Shown in pieces: positions 25,611 to 33,658 of a DNA stretch of 64,000 nucleotides (the first letter of the stretch is position 1; each line of letters opens with the position of its first letter). The position numbers and the translations under genes are program-made. Below the pieces are notes generated by a model. It made no database searches and was not told where the DNA came from. It saw only the letters and a list, made by a program, of their open reading frames with translations. The stretch comes from Zoogloea sp. (GTDB lineage Bacteria > Pseudomonadota > Gammaproteobacteria > Burkholderiales > Rhodocyclaceae), in contig NZ_JAKLLN010000011.1 in NCBI RefSeq assembly GCF_023150065.1, positions 1 to 64,000 on the forward strand, given 5' to 3'.

Positions 25611-26327
25611 CTATGCCTCGGGCCAGACCCCCTGCTCGGCCAGCTGGCGACTGGCAGCCTCGCTCCAGCCCCGGTTGGCCGCCGGGCTCGCCGGGCTGGG
25701 GTGCAGCACCCGCCCCACCTGCACGGGCAAACCCGCCAGGGCCTGACGGGCCCGCTGCTCGGCCCAGGCCCCCACGCCGATCACCCACTCGGGCTGCAGG
25801 GTCTCGATGACCTGTCGCAGATGGCGATCACAGGCCGCCAGCAAGGGGCCCTGCTCCGCTGCCGGGAGCTTGTCGGGGGTGAGGTTGCGCCCCCCCTCGA
25901 AAAACGCCAGGGGGCAGTAATTGGCCACGAAATGCTCGGCAAAGAAGGCCTCCGCCGTACCGAAACGCTCGGCAAACAGGCCCCACAGGCGCCGGCCGCT
26001 CACCTCCGAGCGGGCACAGGCAAAGCCCTCGATGGGCCGCTTGGGGTTCTCGACGGCGGGCTTCAGCACCTCCGCCTCGATCCCCATCCAGTCCCTCACC
26101 ACGGCAATCTCGCCAAAGGGCACGCCGGTCTGGACCATGCCGAAGGGGCCCGGGTTCATGCCCACAAACACCACCCGCTTGCGCCCCTGCCCGTAGCGCT
26201 GGAGATAGGCCGCGTTGGGCGCCCAGGCGTAGGTCAGGGGGTTGTAGACATGGGACACCGGCGGCGCGAAGCGCATGTCGTCGAGGGTGTCGGAAAGGGC
26301 GCGGGCGGCGGTTTCGAGGGAAGTCAT
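25611..26327 (-). CDS. SMUG-type single-strand-selective uracil-DNA glycosylase
   Basis: 238 residues of the uracil-DNA glycosylase superfamily. Motif 1 is GMNPGPFGMVQTGVPFG, with Asn in place of the Asp of family-1 enzymes. Motif 2 is LHPSPASPAANRGW near the C-terminus, the hallmark of SMUG1-like proteins. It removes uracil and oxidised pyrimidines during base-excision repair. The ATG at 26327 is used, and a GTG two codons earlier is also possible. It shares its short upstream spacer with the AmpG-like gene, which ends 24 bp away on the same strand. Confidence 0.85.
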   Translation of the reverse strand: MTSLETAARALSDTLDDMRFAPPVSHVYNPLTYAWAPNAAYLQRYGQGRKRVVFVGMNPGPFGMVQTGVPFGEIAVVRDWMGIEAEVLKPAVENPKRPIEGFACARSEVSGRRLWGLFAERFGTAEAFFAEHFVANYCPLAFFEGGRNLTPDKLPAAEQGPLLAACDRHLRQVIETLQPEWVIGVGAWAEQRARQALAGLPVQVGRVLHPSPASPAANRGWSEAASRQLAEQGVWPEA

Positions 26328-26351
26328 GGACACAGGATGCAGGTGAGAGGA

Positions 26352-27614
26352 TCAGGCACTGCCTTCCGGACGCTCGTTCCAGGGTGCCACCTTGAACAGC
26401 AGCAGCATGCCGGGAATGGCCAGCACACCGCACAGCAGGAAGAAGTTGTACCAGCCCATGGCCTCCACCAGCCAGCCGGCCGAGGCATTGATGAAGGTAC
26501 GTGGCACGGCCATCAGGCTGGTGAACAGGGCCAGCTGGGTGGCGGTGTAGGCCGGATGGGTGGTGCGGGCCATGTAGGCCACGAAGGCCGTGGTGCCCAG
26601 CCCCACACCCAGCGCCTCCAGGCCGATGACCACCGCCAGCACGCCCAGGCGGGCCGTATCCGACTCGCCCGGCCCCAGCCAGGCCAGCCAGGCAAAGCCG
26701 TAGATGGCCACCCACTGCACCACCCCGAAGACCCACAGGGCCCGGTTGATGCCCAGCTTGACCATCCACAGTCCCCCCAGCAGCCCGCCGATCACGCTCG
26801 GCCACAACCCGGCGTTCTTGGCGATCAGGCCGATCTCGGTCTTGGAGTAGCCCATGTCCAGATAGAAGGGCGTGGCCAGGGCCGTACACAGGGAGTCACC
26901 AAGCTTGTAGAGGAAGATGAAGGCCAGCACCACCAGGGCCGACTGCACCCCGTGACGGCCGAAGAACTCGCGAAAGGGCTCGACCACCGCATCCCGCAGC
27001 GTGCGGGGAGCACCGGCCGCCGTGACCGGCTCCTTGACCATCAGGGTCATGGCCAGGCCGGGGGCCATGAACAGGGCCGTCACCAGGAAGACCTGCTGCC
27101 AGGGCAGATGGTCCGCCAGCACCAGGGACAGGGAGCCCGGTACCAGCCCGGCCAGCTTGTAGGCGTTCACATGGATGGCGTTGCCGATGCCCAGCTCGAT
27201 CTCCGGCAGCAACTCGCGCCGATAGGCGTCCAGCACGATGTCCTGGGTGGCCGACAGGAAAGCAATCAGGGCCGTCAGGCCGACGACCATCCCCAGCTCG
27301 GCGGTGGGCGACAGGGTGCCAAGCCAAGCGATGGCGCCCAGCAGCACCAGCTGGGTGGCCCCCATCCAGCCTCGCCGCCGCCCCAGCAGGGGCAGGGCGT
27401 AGCGATCGAGGAAGGGCGACCAGATGAATTTCCAGGTGTAGGGAAACTGGATCAGCGCAAAGGCGCCGATGGCCTTCAGGGACAGCCCCTCGGTCTTCAG
27501 CCAGGCGGGCACCAGGTTGAGCAGCAGGTAGAGGGGCAGGCCCGAAGAGAAGCCGGTCAGCACGCAGATGAGCATGCGGCGGTTGGCGAGGGCGCGCCAG
27601 GGGGAGGCTGTCAT
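26352..27614 (-). CDS. ampG: AmpG-like major facilitator permease
   Basis: 420 residues with about twelve membrane segments. The start of the protein (LICVLTGFSSGLPLYLLLNLVPAWL, read 12-36 approx) and FPYTWKFIWSPFLDR are typical of AmpG, the inner-membrane importer of GlcNAc-anhydro-muropeptides for cell-wall recycling. SATQDIVLDAYRRELL is the conserved loop between segments 4 and 5. ATG 27614 (MTASPWRAL) is preferred over 27635. The downstream glycosylase gene is only 24 nt away, suggesting one transcript. Confidence 0.83.
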   Translation of the reverse strand: MTASPWRALANRRMLICVLTGFSSGLPLYLLLNLVPAWLKTEGLSLKAIGAFALIQFPYTWKFIWSPFLDRYALPLLGRRRGWMGATQLVLLGAIAWLGTLSPTAELGMVVGLTALIAFLSATQDIVLDAYRRELLPEIELGIGNAIHVNAYKLAGLVPGSLSLVLADHLPWQQVFLVTALFMAPGLAMTLMVKEPVTAAGAPRTLRDAVVEPFREFFGRHGVQSALVVLAFIFLYKLGDSLCTALATPFYLDMGYSKTEIGLIAKNAGLWPSVIGGLLGGLWMVKLGINRALWVFGVVQWVAIYGFAWLAWLGPGESDTARLGVLAVVIGLEALGVGLGTTAFVAYMARTTHPAYTATQLALFTSLMAVPRTFINASAGWLVEAMGWYNFFLLCGVLAIPGMLLLFKVAPWNERPEGSA

Positions 27615-27727
27615 GGGGAGGCGTCGTTGGAACAAGCGCCCGATGATAACAATCGGTTACTTGATTCCGGCCGCCGGGCACCGAAAAATGCGGGAATCAG
27701 GGTAAAAAATATAAGGAGGAGACACGC

Positions 27728-28042
27728 ATGCACCACCTCACCGTCGTATTCCGGGCCGACCGGGAATACGAATTCAATGTCCACGCCACCGACATCGCCA
27801 ACCTCTCCAGCGAAGCCGCCAGGGAATGGCTGCAGGAGGAATTCGACGAGCTTGAATGCACGCCCAGCAACCCGGTCGGCAAGGTGCTCATCCTCGACGT
27901 GATCCTCAACGTCGCCAAGTATGGCGGCGAGCAGCGCTTTGCCCAGGGCGGGGCATGGGCCACCCAGTTTGCCACCTGCGTCGCCGTGGTGCTGGACCGT
28001 CCCAGCGTGCGCATCGACGTTCCCGGCTTCGTGGTGGGCTGA
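27728..28042 (+). CDS. Small conserved-looking protein of unknown function
   Basis: 104 residues. I do not recognise it. It has a strong AAGGAGGA ribosome site, good codon use and an orderly mix of strands and helices: LTVVFRADREYEFNVHATD, a helix SSEAAREWLQEEFDELE, and a C-terminal strand region with Val-rich VAVVLDRPSVRIDVPGF. There is no signal peptide or membrane segment. A TTGATT (27660-27665) with AAAAAT 17 bp on may be its promoter. The following ICMT-like gene starts 24 nt later and may be co-transcribed. Confidence 0.6.
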   Translation: MHHLTVVFRADREYEFNVHATDIANLSSEAAREWLQEEFDELECTPSNPVGKVLILDVILNVAKYGGEQRFAQGGAWATQFATCVAVVLDRPSVRIDVPGFVVG

Positions 28043-28066
28043 GCCCCCACGGAAGCCTCCCACGGC

Positions 28067-28555
28067 ATGAATCTCCCTCCCTGGTGGCAAGGCCGGCGCG
28101 GGGAGGGCTATGTGGCCGTACAGGCGGTGCTGTTCGGGCTGCTCCTGTTCGGACCGACCGGCAAAGCGGCCCTGCCCCCATGGCCGGCGGCGCTCGGCAA
28201 GGTAGCCCCAGGCTACGGGCTGGTGCTGCTGGTGGTCGGGGTGCTGATTGCCGTGTGCGCCGCCATCGGCCTGGGGCGTAACCTCACGCCCCTGCCCCAT
28301 CCCCGGGACGACTGCCAGCTGGTGGAAACGGGCCTCTACGCCTGGGTGCGCCACCCGATCTACTGCGGGCTGATCCTTGCCGCCCTGGGCTGGGCCCTGT
28401 TCGTTCAGGGCTGGCTGACCCTGGCCTGGGCCGGCCTGCTGCTGGCGTTCTTCGATATCAAGTCACGACGCGAGGAAGCCTGGCTGATGGCCCGCTTTCC
28501 AGGCTACGCAGCCTACCGGCGGCGGGTGCGCAAGCTGATTCCCTACCTCTACTGA
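28067..28555 (+). CDS. Isoprenylcysteine/phospholipid methyltransferase-family membrane protein
   Basis: 162 residues with four hydrophobic segments. The family signature at about 91-110 reads YAWVRHPIYCGLILAALGW, followed by a C-terminal REEAWLMARFPGYAAYRRRVRKLIPYLY, which matches the ICMT/PEMT fold (RHPxY, and late E and R residues binding SAM). Bacterial members methylate lipids or isoprenoid-like compounds, and the substrate is unknown. It ends 9 bp before the convergent GGDEF gene. Confidence 0.78.
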   Translation: MNLPPWWQGRRGEGYVAVQAVLFGLLLFGPTGKAALPPWPAALGKVAPGYGLVLLVVGVLIAVCAAIGLGRNLTPLPHPRDDCQLVETGLYAWVRHPIYCGLILAALGWALFVQGWLTLAWAGLLLAFFDIKSRREEAWLMARFPGYAAYRRRVRKLIPYLY

Positions 28556-28564
28556 AACCGCGGC

Positions 28565-29503
28565 TCAGCCCAGCTCGGCCCGGTTGCGGCCGCCGCGTTT
28601 GGCCTGATAGAGATTGGCATCCGCGGTGCGGAACAGGGGTACCAGGGAACCCTCGGCGCGGGCCACGCGAACCCCGCCGACCGACAGGGTTACGACACCC
28701 CACCCGGCATTCTCGGCATGGGAGATCGCCGCACCGTGCACTGCCGTGACCACCGCCTGGGCAACCCTGGCATAGCCCTCGGCGGAGACGGCGGGCAGGA
28801 TCAGCGAGAACTCCTCTCCACCGTAACGGGCCGCGAAGGCACCCCGGGCCAGGCCCGCGGCATTGGCCTTGTCTCCCACGTCGGCCAGGATGCGTGCAAT
28901 CGCCCGCAGACAGTCGTCACCGGCCTGATGGCCGTAGTGATCGTTGTAGCGCTTGAAGTGGTCCACATCGAGCATCAGCAGGCCGAAGGGTGCCTCCAGG
29001 CGCGTCGCCTCGGCCCACTGGTTGTCGAGGCGCAAATCCATGTGGCGTCGGTTGAAGAGGCCGGTCAGGCCGTCATGGCTGGCCAGCGCCTCCAGCTTGC
29101 GGTTGGCCCGGGACAGCTCGGCACGCAGGGCCGCGATACGCGCCATGGCCTTCATCTTGGCCTCGAGCACGGCCTCGGGCATCGACTTGGCGATGAAGTC
29201 ATCCCCCCCCGCCTCGATGGCCATCACCAGGTTTTCGTGGGTGTCGGAGGCGGTCAGGAAGATGATCGGGGTCCAGGCCCAGTCTTCGTTGGCTTCCAGG
29301 GCCCGGATCCGCTGGGCGGCCTCGAAACCGTTCATCACCGGCATCTCGATGTCCATCAGCACCAGATCCGGTGGTGCATCCCGGAAGCGGGACAGCGCCA
29401 CCTCGCCGTTCTCGGCAAAGACCACTTCATGACCAATGGTCGTCAGGCGCGCGCCGATGACCGTTGCCACGGCCCGGGAGTCATCCACCAGCAGAATCCG
29501 CAT
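28565..29503 (-). CDS. Response regulator with GGDEF diguanylate cyclase domain
   Basis: 312 residues. The receiver domain covers 1-120 (acidic DD at 7-8, phospho-acceptor in LVLMDIEMPVMNGFEA, Lys in FIAKSMPEAVLEAKM). A linker helix is at 125-145. The GGDEF domain covers about 148-310 with active site ARYGGEEFSLILP. An inhibitory RxxD I-site is not visible at its usual place before GGEEF, so product feedback may be weak. It probably makes cyclic di-GMP when phosphorylated. No kinase is adjacent. Confidence 0.87.
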   Translation of the reverse strand: MRILLVDDSRAVATVIGARLTTIGHEVVFAENGEVALSRFRDAPPDLVLMDIEMPVMNGFEAAQRIRALEANEDWAWTPIIFLTASDTHENLVMAIEAGGDDFIAKSMPEAVLEAKMKAMARIAALRAELSRANRKLEALASHDGLTGLFNRRHMDLRLDNQWAEATRLEAPFGLLMLDVDHFKRYNDHYGHQAGDDCLRAIARILADVGDKANAAGLARGAFAARYGGEEFSLILPAVSAEGYARVAQAVVTAVHGAAISHAENAGWGVVTLSVGGVRVARAEGSLVPLFRTADANLYQAKRGGRNRAELG

Positions 29504-29599
29504 TGCCCCGCCTGCCCATTGTTATAACTAAAGAGATAGTAACGCAGCAAAGCCCCAAAACTTGAGGGGACTTTCCACCCTCCACACATGCCCCGGAAC

Positions 29600-29613
29600 T
29601 TGGGACAGATCAA
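29600..29613 (+). promoter_or_regulatory. Possible FNR/DNR box before norE
   Basis: TTGGGACAGATCAA matches the TTGAT-N4-ATCAA dyad at 8 of 10 positions (right half perfect). Its centre is 41.5 bp before the ATG at 29648. Class II activation would then place transcription start at the start codon itself. Confidence 0.45.
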
Positions 29614-29647
29614 GGCCGGCCGGCCCCACCCCGGCGACACTCCGGAC

Positions 29648-30241
29648 ATGGACCTTGCCCCCCCCTCCCCCCCTCCCCATGGCCCGGCCTCGGCACCGCC
29701 GGGCGACTTGGCGATCTGGTTCTTCATCCTGGCCGAACTGCTGGCCTTCGGCGTGTTTTTTGCCGCCTACGCCTTTGCCCGGGCCCGCAACGTCGAGCTC
29801 TTCGACACCATGCAGCAGACTCTCGACCGCCAGGCCGGCGCCCTCAACACCGTGCTGCTGATCAGCGGCAGCGCCTGCGTGGCCCGGGCCGTGGAAGCTG
29901 TCGGAAGAGCCCGCTCCGCCACCGGTGCCCGCTGGCTGCTGGCCGGCATCGCCTGCGGTGGCGGCTTTCTGGTGGTGAAGGGCATCGAATATGCCGACAA
30001 GTTCGGCGCCGGCATCAACCTGTCCACCAACACCTTCTACATGTTCTACCTGTCCCTCACCTTCTTTCACTTCATGCACGTCATCCTCGGCATGGTGATC
30101 CTGGTGGCCCTGTGGTTCAAAACCCGCCAGGGCGCCTACGGACCGGCGGACATGAACGGCATCGAAAGCGGCGCCGCCTACTGGCACATGGTGGATCTGG
30201 TGTGGATCGTCCTCTTTCCGCTGGTCTATGTAATGCGATGA
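29648..30241 (+). CDS. norE: Nitric-oxide reductase accessory protein NorE (cytochrome oxidase subunit III-like)
   Basis: 197 residues with about five membrane segments and the heme-copper oxidase subunit III fold: PGDLAIWFFILAELLAFGVFF, NTVLLISGSACVARAVE, STNTFYMFYLSLTFFHFMHVI and a terminal YWHMVDLVWIVLFPLVYVMR. NorE supports NO reductase activity. It starts a norE-norF-norQ block. I prefer the ATG at 29648 to the in-frame one at 29588, because the longer version would run through a likely FNR/DNR site and adds only Pro/Gly-rich residues. There is no clear ribosome site at either. Confidence 0.82.
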   Translation: MDLAPPSPPPHGPASAPPGDLAIWFFILAELLAFGVFFAAYAFARARNVELFDTMQQTLDRQAGALNTVLLISGSACVARAVEAVGRARSATGARWLLAGIACGGGFLVVKGIEYADKFGAGINLSTNTFYMFYLSLTFFHFMHVILGMVILVALWFKTRQGAYGPADMNGIESGAAYWHMVDLVWIVLFPLVYVMR

Positions 30242-30510
30242 ACACCCGCCATCTCAACACCGTCTGGGTCGTGCTGTTGCTGGCCACCCTCGCCACCTTC
30301 GCAATCGGCGAGGCGGGCGACACGCTCGGCATCACCGGCCCGGTGGCCATGCTGCTGCTCCTGGCCATCAGCATCGTCAAGGGACGCCTCGTGGTGCTGG
30401 ACTTCATGGGCCTGCGCGGCGTCAAATTCTTCTGGCGCAGCCTGCTCGTCGGCTGGCTGCTCCTCGTGTCGGCCCTCATCGCCGTCGCCTACTGGATCGC
30501 TCTCAAATGA
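30238..30510 (+). CDS. norF: NorF-like small membrane protein (cytochrome oxidase subunit IV-like)
   Basis: 90 residues with three hydrophobic segments: about 8-24, 32-47 and 66-88. The spacing, with KGRLVVLDFMGLRG between the second and third segments, is that of NorF/COX4-like proteins of denitrification clusters. The start overlaps the norE stop (ATGA) and the stop overlaps the norQ start (ATGA), so the three genes are translationally coupled. Confidence 0.78.
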   Translation: MNTRHLNTVWVVLLLATLATFAIGEAGDTLGITGPVAMLLLLAISIVKGRLVVLDFMGLRGVKFFWRSLLVGWLLLVSALIAVAYWIALK

Positions 30511-31304
30511 ATGCCCCCATGACCACCCACGCTCCCTTTTACGAACCGGCCGGCAACGAGATCGAAGTCTTCGAGCAGGCCTGGAAGAACCGCCTGCCCC
30601 TGCTCATCAAGGGCCCCACCGGTGTCGGCAAGACCCGCTTCGTGGCCCACATGGCCGCCCGCCTCGGCTTGCCGCTATACACCGTGGCCTGCCACGACGA
30701 CCTCACCGCGGCCGACCTGGTGGGCCGCCACCTCCTCGGCGACGGGCAGACCGTGTGGAGCGACGGCCCCCTGACCCGCGCCGTGCGGGAGGGCGGGATC
30801 TGCTACCTGGACGAAGTGGTCGAGGCCCGCCGGGACACCACCGTGGTCATCCACCCCCTGGCCGATGACCGCCGCGTGCTGCCCATCGAGCGCACCGGCG
30901 AGCTTCTCCACGCCCCCGACAATTTCATGCTGGTGATGTCCTACAACCCGGGTTACCAGAACTTCCTGAAGGGCCTCAAGCCCTCCACCCGCCAGCGCTT
31001 CATCAGCCTGCGCTTCGACTTCCCCGCCGCTGCCCGGGAAGAATCCATCCTGCAGGGGGAAGCCGGCTGTGACCCGATGCTGGCAAAGCAGCTCGTCTCC
31101 ATTGCCGGGCGCCTGCGCAGCCTGAAGGACGTGGACCTGGAGGAAGTCGTATCCACCCGCCTGCTGGTGTACGCCGCCAAGCTGGTGAAGGTCGGCCTCG
31201 ACCCGGTGGAGGCCTGCCGTTCGGCGCTGGTGGAAAGCCTGACCGACGACATGGATGTGGCGGATGCGCTGCTGGAGGTGGTACGCGCAACGTTTGGACG
31301 CTGA
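30507..31304 (+). CDS. norQ: MoxR-family AAA ATPase NorQ/CbbQ
   Basis: 265 residues: Walker A GPTGVGKT (about 36-43), Walker B with GICYLDEVVEARRDT, sensor 1 VMSYNPGYQNFLKGLKPSTRQRF, and a C-terminal CbbQ lid domain (about 200-265). NorQ works with the VWA protein NorD to insert the non-heme iron of NO reductase. NorD normally lies next to norQ or norB. Here a PEP-CTERM gene follows and no norD is in the window. CbbQ (Rubisco activase) is nearly identical in pattern, but the neighbours norE and norF favour NorQ. Confidence 0.85.
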   Translation: MNAPMTTHAPFYEPAGNEIEVFEQAWKNRLPLLIKGPTGVGKTRFVAHMAARLGLPLYTVACHDDLTAADLVGRHLLGDGQTVWSDGPLTRAVREGGICYLDEVVEARRDTTVVIHPLADDRRVLPIERTGELLHAPDNFMLVMSYNPGYQNFLKGLKPSTRQRFISLRFDFPAAAREESILQGEAGCDPMLAKQLVSIAGRLRSLKDVDLEEVVSTRLLVYAAKLVKVGLDPVEACRSALVESLTDDMDVADALLEVVRATFGR

Positions 31305-31475
31305 CGGCCGCGTCTGCAAACAAGGGTTACGTGCCCTTCGGGCAATAACCATGATACTAAAATGGAATTGACCTTCCGCAGTCCGTAAGCTGCGAAAAGC
31401 CCGGAGTTCCACCAGACTCCCGGGGCACGGGTGATCTGGCGGGACACCTTCCTCAGTATCCTGGAGACGCCCACC

Positions 31476-32327
31476 ATGAATGTCCTGCCATCCTTCAAGC
31501 ACAGCCTGCTTTCCACCACCGCCCTCGCCACGGCGCTGCTGGCCTCGCCCGCATCGGCGACCCTGCTCTTCGGGCAGGGGGGCGACATCGCCTGGACCTC
31601 GCCGGTGCTGGAGCTCAACGGCTCCGCCCACGCCTACGACCCGGGCAGCGGCATGGTGCTGCGCCTGACCGACAACGTCGGCAGCCAGGCCGGCACTGCC
31701 TTCTTCGACAATCCCTACGTGCTGGGTCACAACAGTGACTTCAGCACCAGCTTCACCTTCCAGATCACGTCCCCGGGCAACCCGCTCACCAATCGCTCGG
31801 ACGGCCTGGCCTTCGTGATCGCCACCAGCCCGACCAGCCTGGGCGGCGGCGGGGGTGGCATGGGCTACGGCAGCACCAACCCCCTGTCCCCCAGCCTGGC
31901 CATCGAGTTCGACACCCACTGGAACGGCTTTGACCTTTCGGACAGCCATATCGGGGTGATGAAGAACGGCAACGAGACGCTGCATCTGGCCCAGACCAAT
32001 GTGCCCGCAAGCATGGACAACGGCGACGTCTGGAAGGCCACCATCAACTACTTCGGCCAGGGCGACCTGCTGGTGGTGAAACTGGTGGACCTGAACAATC
32101 CCGCCGTCACCGCCTCCCTGAGCTACACCATCGACATCGCCAGTCTGATGGGCTGCGGCGCGGCCGGCTGCGTCAATTCCTACTTCGGTCTGTCGGCGGG
32201 CACGGGCGGCGGCTATGCCAATCACGACGTTCTCGCCTGGTCGCTGGCGGTGCCGGAGCCCGGGAGCCTGCTGCTGTCGGCCCTCGGACTGGGCATGCTG
32301 GGCGGCGTGATGCGGCGCCGTCGCTGA
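31476..32327 (+). CDS. PEP-CTERM exported protein with legume-type lectin domain
   Basis: 283 residues. A signal peptide ends about SPASATLLFG. An L-type lectin-like domain covers 28-255, including SDGLAFVIATSPTSLGGGGGG and LAIEFDTHWNGFD (a strand motif of legume lectins). The C-terminal sorting signal is VPEPGSLLLSALGLGMLGGV followed by RRRR. PEP-CTERM proteins are cut and exported by exosortase to the surface or extracellular matrix. The start at 31476 has CTGGAG upstream. A longer frame from 31431 lacks a signal peptide at its start. It follows norQ by 171 bp and has no functional link to it that I can see. Confidence 0.85.
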   Translation: MNVLPSFKHSLLSTTALATALLASPASATLLFGQGGDIAWTSPVLELNGSAHAYDPGSGMVLRLTDNVGSQAGTAFFDNPYVLGHNSDFSTSFTFQITSPGNPLTNRSDGLAFVIATSPTSLGGGGGGMGYGSTNPLSPSLAIEFDTHWNGFDLSDSHIGVMKNGNETLHLAQTNVPASMDNGDVWKATINYFGQGDLLVVKLVDLNNPAVTASLSYTIDIASLMGCGAAGCVNSYFGLSAGTGGGYANHDVLAWSLAVPEPGSLLLSALGLGMLGGVMRRRR

Positions 32328-32361
32328 ACTCGACTCCACGCCCGGCCGGATCACCACACGT

Positions 32362-32395
32362 AAAAAGGCCCGGACGGGGAATCCCCGTCCGGGCC
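32362..32395. terminator. Bidirectional terminator between convergent PEP-CTERM genes
   Basis: A 13-bp near-perfect stem GGCCCGGACGGGG/CCCCGTCCGGGCC is preceded by five A. On the minus strand these become the U-tract, ending the 32424-33086 gene. The plus-strand lectin gene also runs into it. Confidence 0.85.
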
Positions 32396-32423
32396 ACTCA
32401 AGCAGTACCGCTCGGGTCTGCGA

Positions 32424-33086
32424 TCAGGCCTGCGTCTTGCGGCGCATCACGCCCAGGCCGGCAAGGCCGAGGGCAGCCAGGGCCATGCTGGCGGGTTCGG
32501 GCACCTGCTGGCGAGCGCGCATCTCGATGGCATCGATGGCCAGTGCATTATGGGAGCCATCATGCAGGGACAGGCCGGCAATACCATCGCGCAGCAGGAT
32601 GGTGTCGAAGCCACCGCCTTCGAAACCGAGATAGTGGAAGCTGGTGGTCTGCGCAACCGAACCGGACAGCACCAGCGCACCGTCGTCCCACAGCTCGAAG
32701 TAGGCACGGGAGTGCGAGGAATTGCCACTGCCGATCACGAAGCCCACATCACCAAAATCCAGGCCGCTGGAGAGGCTCAGCGAGGTGTAGCCAAAGTCAC
32801 CGCCGTTGGGGTACCAGGCGCGGTTGCCGTCCCTACCACCGGGGTTGTAGGTCACCCAGATACCGTAGGGGGACGGGTTGATCTGCTGCACGGTGATACC
32901 GCCTTCGGTGTAGGCACCGCTCCCGGTGTACATCGTCCCGTCGTTGGGCACGCTCTCGAAGCTGTTGAACTGGGTGCGTTCGGTGTTGTTGATGAAGTCG
33001 GTGGTATGCACCACGGGTGCGGCCTGAACGGCACCGGCAGCAAGAACGGCACACAGGGTAGCGAGTGAATGGCCAAGCAGTTTCAT
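32424..33086 (-). CDS. PEP-CTERM exported protein
   Basis: 220 residues. The signal peptide is at 1-22 (MKLLGHSLATLCAVLAAGAV). A beta-rich domain resembles carbohydrate-binding modules, with FGYTSLSLSSGLDFGDVGFVIG and AYFELWDDGALVLSGSV. The sorting signal is VPEPASMALAALGLAGLGVMRRKTQA (last 26 residues). The start at 33086 is chosen for the signal peptide. The longer frame upstream contains the leader dyad and is unlikely. It converges with the lectin-type PEP-CTERM gene. Confidence 0.82.
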   Translation of the reverse strand: MKLLGHSLATLCAVLAAGAVQAAPVVHTTDFINNTERTQFNSFESVPNDGTMYTGSGAYTEGGITVQQINPSPYGIWVTYNPGGRDGNRAWYPNGGDFGYTSLSLSSGLDFGDVGFVIGSGNSSHSRAYFELWDDGALVLSGSVAQTTSFHYLGFEGGGFDTILLRDGIAGLSLHDGSHNALAIDAIEMRARQQVPEPASMALAALGLAGLGVMRRKTQA

Positions 33087-33120
33087 GAAGGTCCCCGGCA
33101 ACATCAGGCACGATCGCTGA

Positions 33121-33165
33121 TGCGCAGCAAATGTCAAAAAATGTAATGTGACGTAACGCTGCGCA
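33121..33165 (-). repeat. Long interrupted dyad in the leader of a PEP-CTERM gene
   Basis: TGCGCAGC (33121-33128) and GCTGCGCA (33158-33165) are perfect complements 29 bp apart. Inside lie GTCA (33133-33136) and TGAC (about 33149-33152), a second smaller dyad. If the TACAAT just outside it is a -10 box, the dyad would lie in the 5' untranslated RNA. Confidence 0.55.
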
Positions 33166-33430
33166 TTGTAGGGGGCGGTACCGGGCATCCGAAGCGGCCA
33201 CCAGAAGCCCCCGCGACATCCATCACGGCAGTTTGGTGACGTCGTTCTCGAAGTACCCGAAACCCCTCGAATCCCCCCGGATCCGGCACATCAGGCCGCC
33301 CGCAAGCGCCAGGCGGTCACCCCGACGAGGGAGGGGACCAAAGGTGACATCCGTCGACTTTTCTTACACAGATGCGAAAAAATCACCACTCTTCGCCGGA
33401 AAACCGTTGATTTATAACGACTCTCAATCC

Positions 33431-33446
33431 GGGTTTGCAAATTGCT
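33431..33446 (+). promoter_or_regulatory. Sigma-54-like promoter for a PEP-CTERM gene
   Basis: GGGTTTGCAAATTGCT keeps the invariant GG (-24) and GC (-12) in the right spacing and has TTGCT at the -12 element, although the -24 side TTT differs from CAC. Known PEP-CTERM/exosortase systems use the PrsK-PrsR pair with RpoN. It would leave a leader of about 200 nt. Confidence 0.45.
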
Positions 33447-33658
33447 AGAGAGGAATCGAGCGGCACCGCGGAAGCCGGGAGCGAGGAAAAGATCGCCCGG
33501 GCAGCTGCGCCACCCGCTGCAATCGACGTGTCCCGGAGTCGTGGGCAGTCAGGCCGGAGTCGTGCAGCCCCACCAACTCCCGCCTGCGGATTGTGAAAGT
33601 GAGCCCAGGACGAGCCAGGACGATCCTAAATCGAGTCTGTCACCCAAAAAGGCGCCCC

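Larger units (their letters stand above)
33087..33658. other. Divergent control region between two PEP-CTERM genes (572 bp)
   Basis: I see no gene. It holds a long interrupted dyad close to the leftward gene, a TACAAT on the minus strand (33166-33171) that may be its -10, and a sigma-54-like element reading right at 33431-33446. The stretch 33330-33450 is AT-rich compared with the neighbourhood. Two short direct repeats GGAGTCGTG (33535-33543 and 33557-33565) occur in the leader of the rightward gene. Confidence 0.5.

Noticed and set aside
31305-31475. A riboswitch or cyclic di-GMP aptamer before the lectin-type PEP-CTERM gene
   Set aside because: Some GC-rich hairpins are present, but the conserved GEMM core bases are not.
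33093-33110. A second sigma-54-like element before the leftward PEP-CTERM gene (TGCCTGATGTTGCC on the minus strand)
   Set aside because: It has TTGC but lacks the GG at -24 in correct spacing, so it fails the invariant positions.
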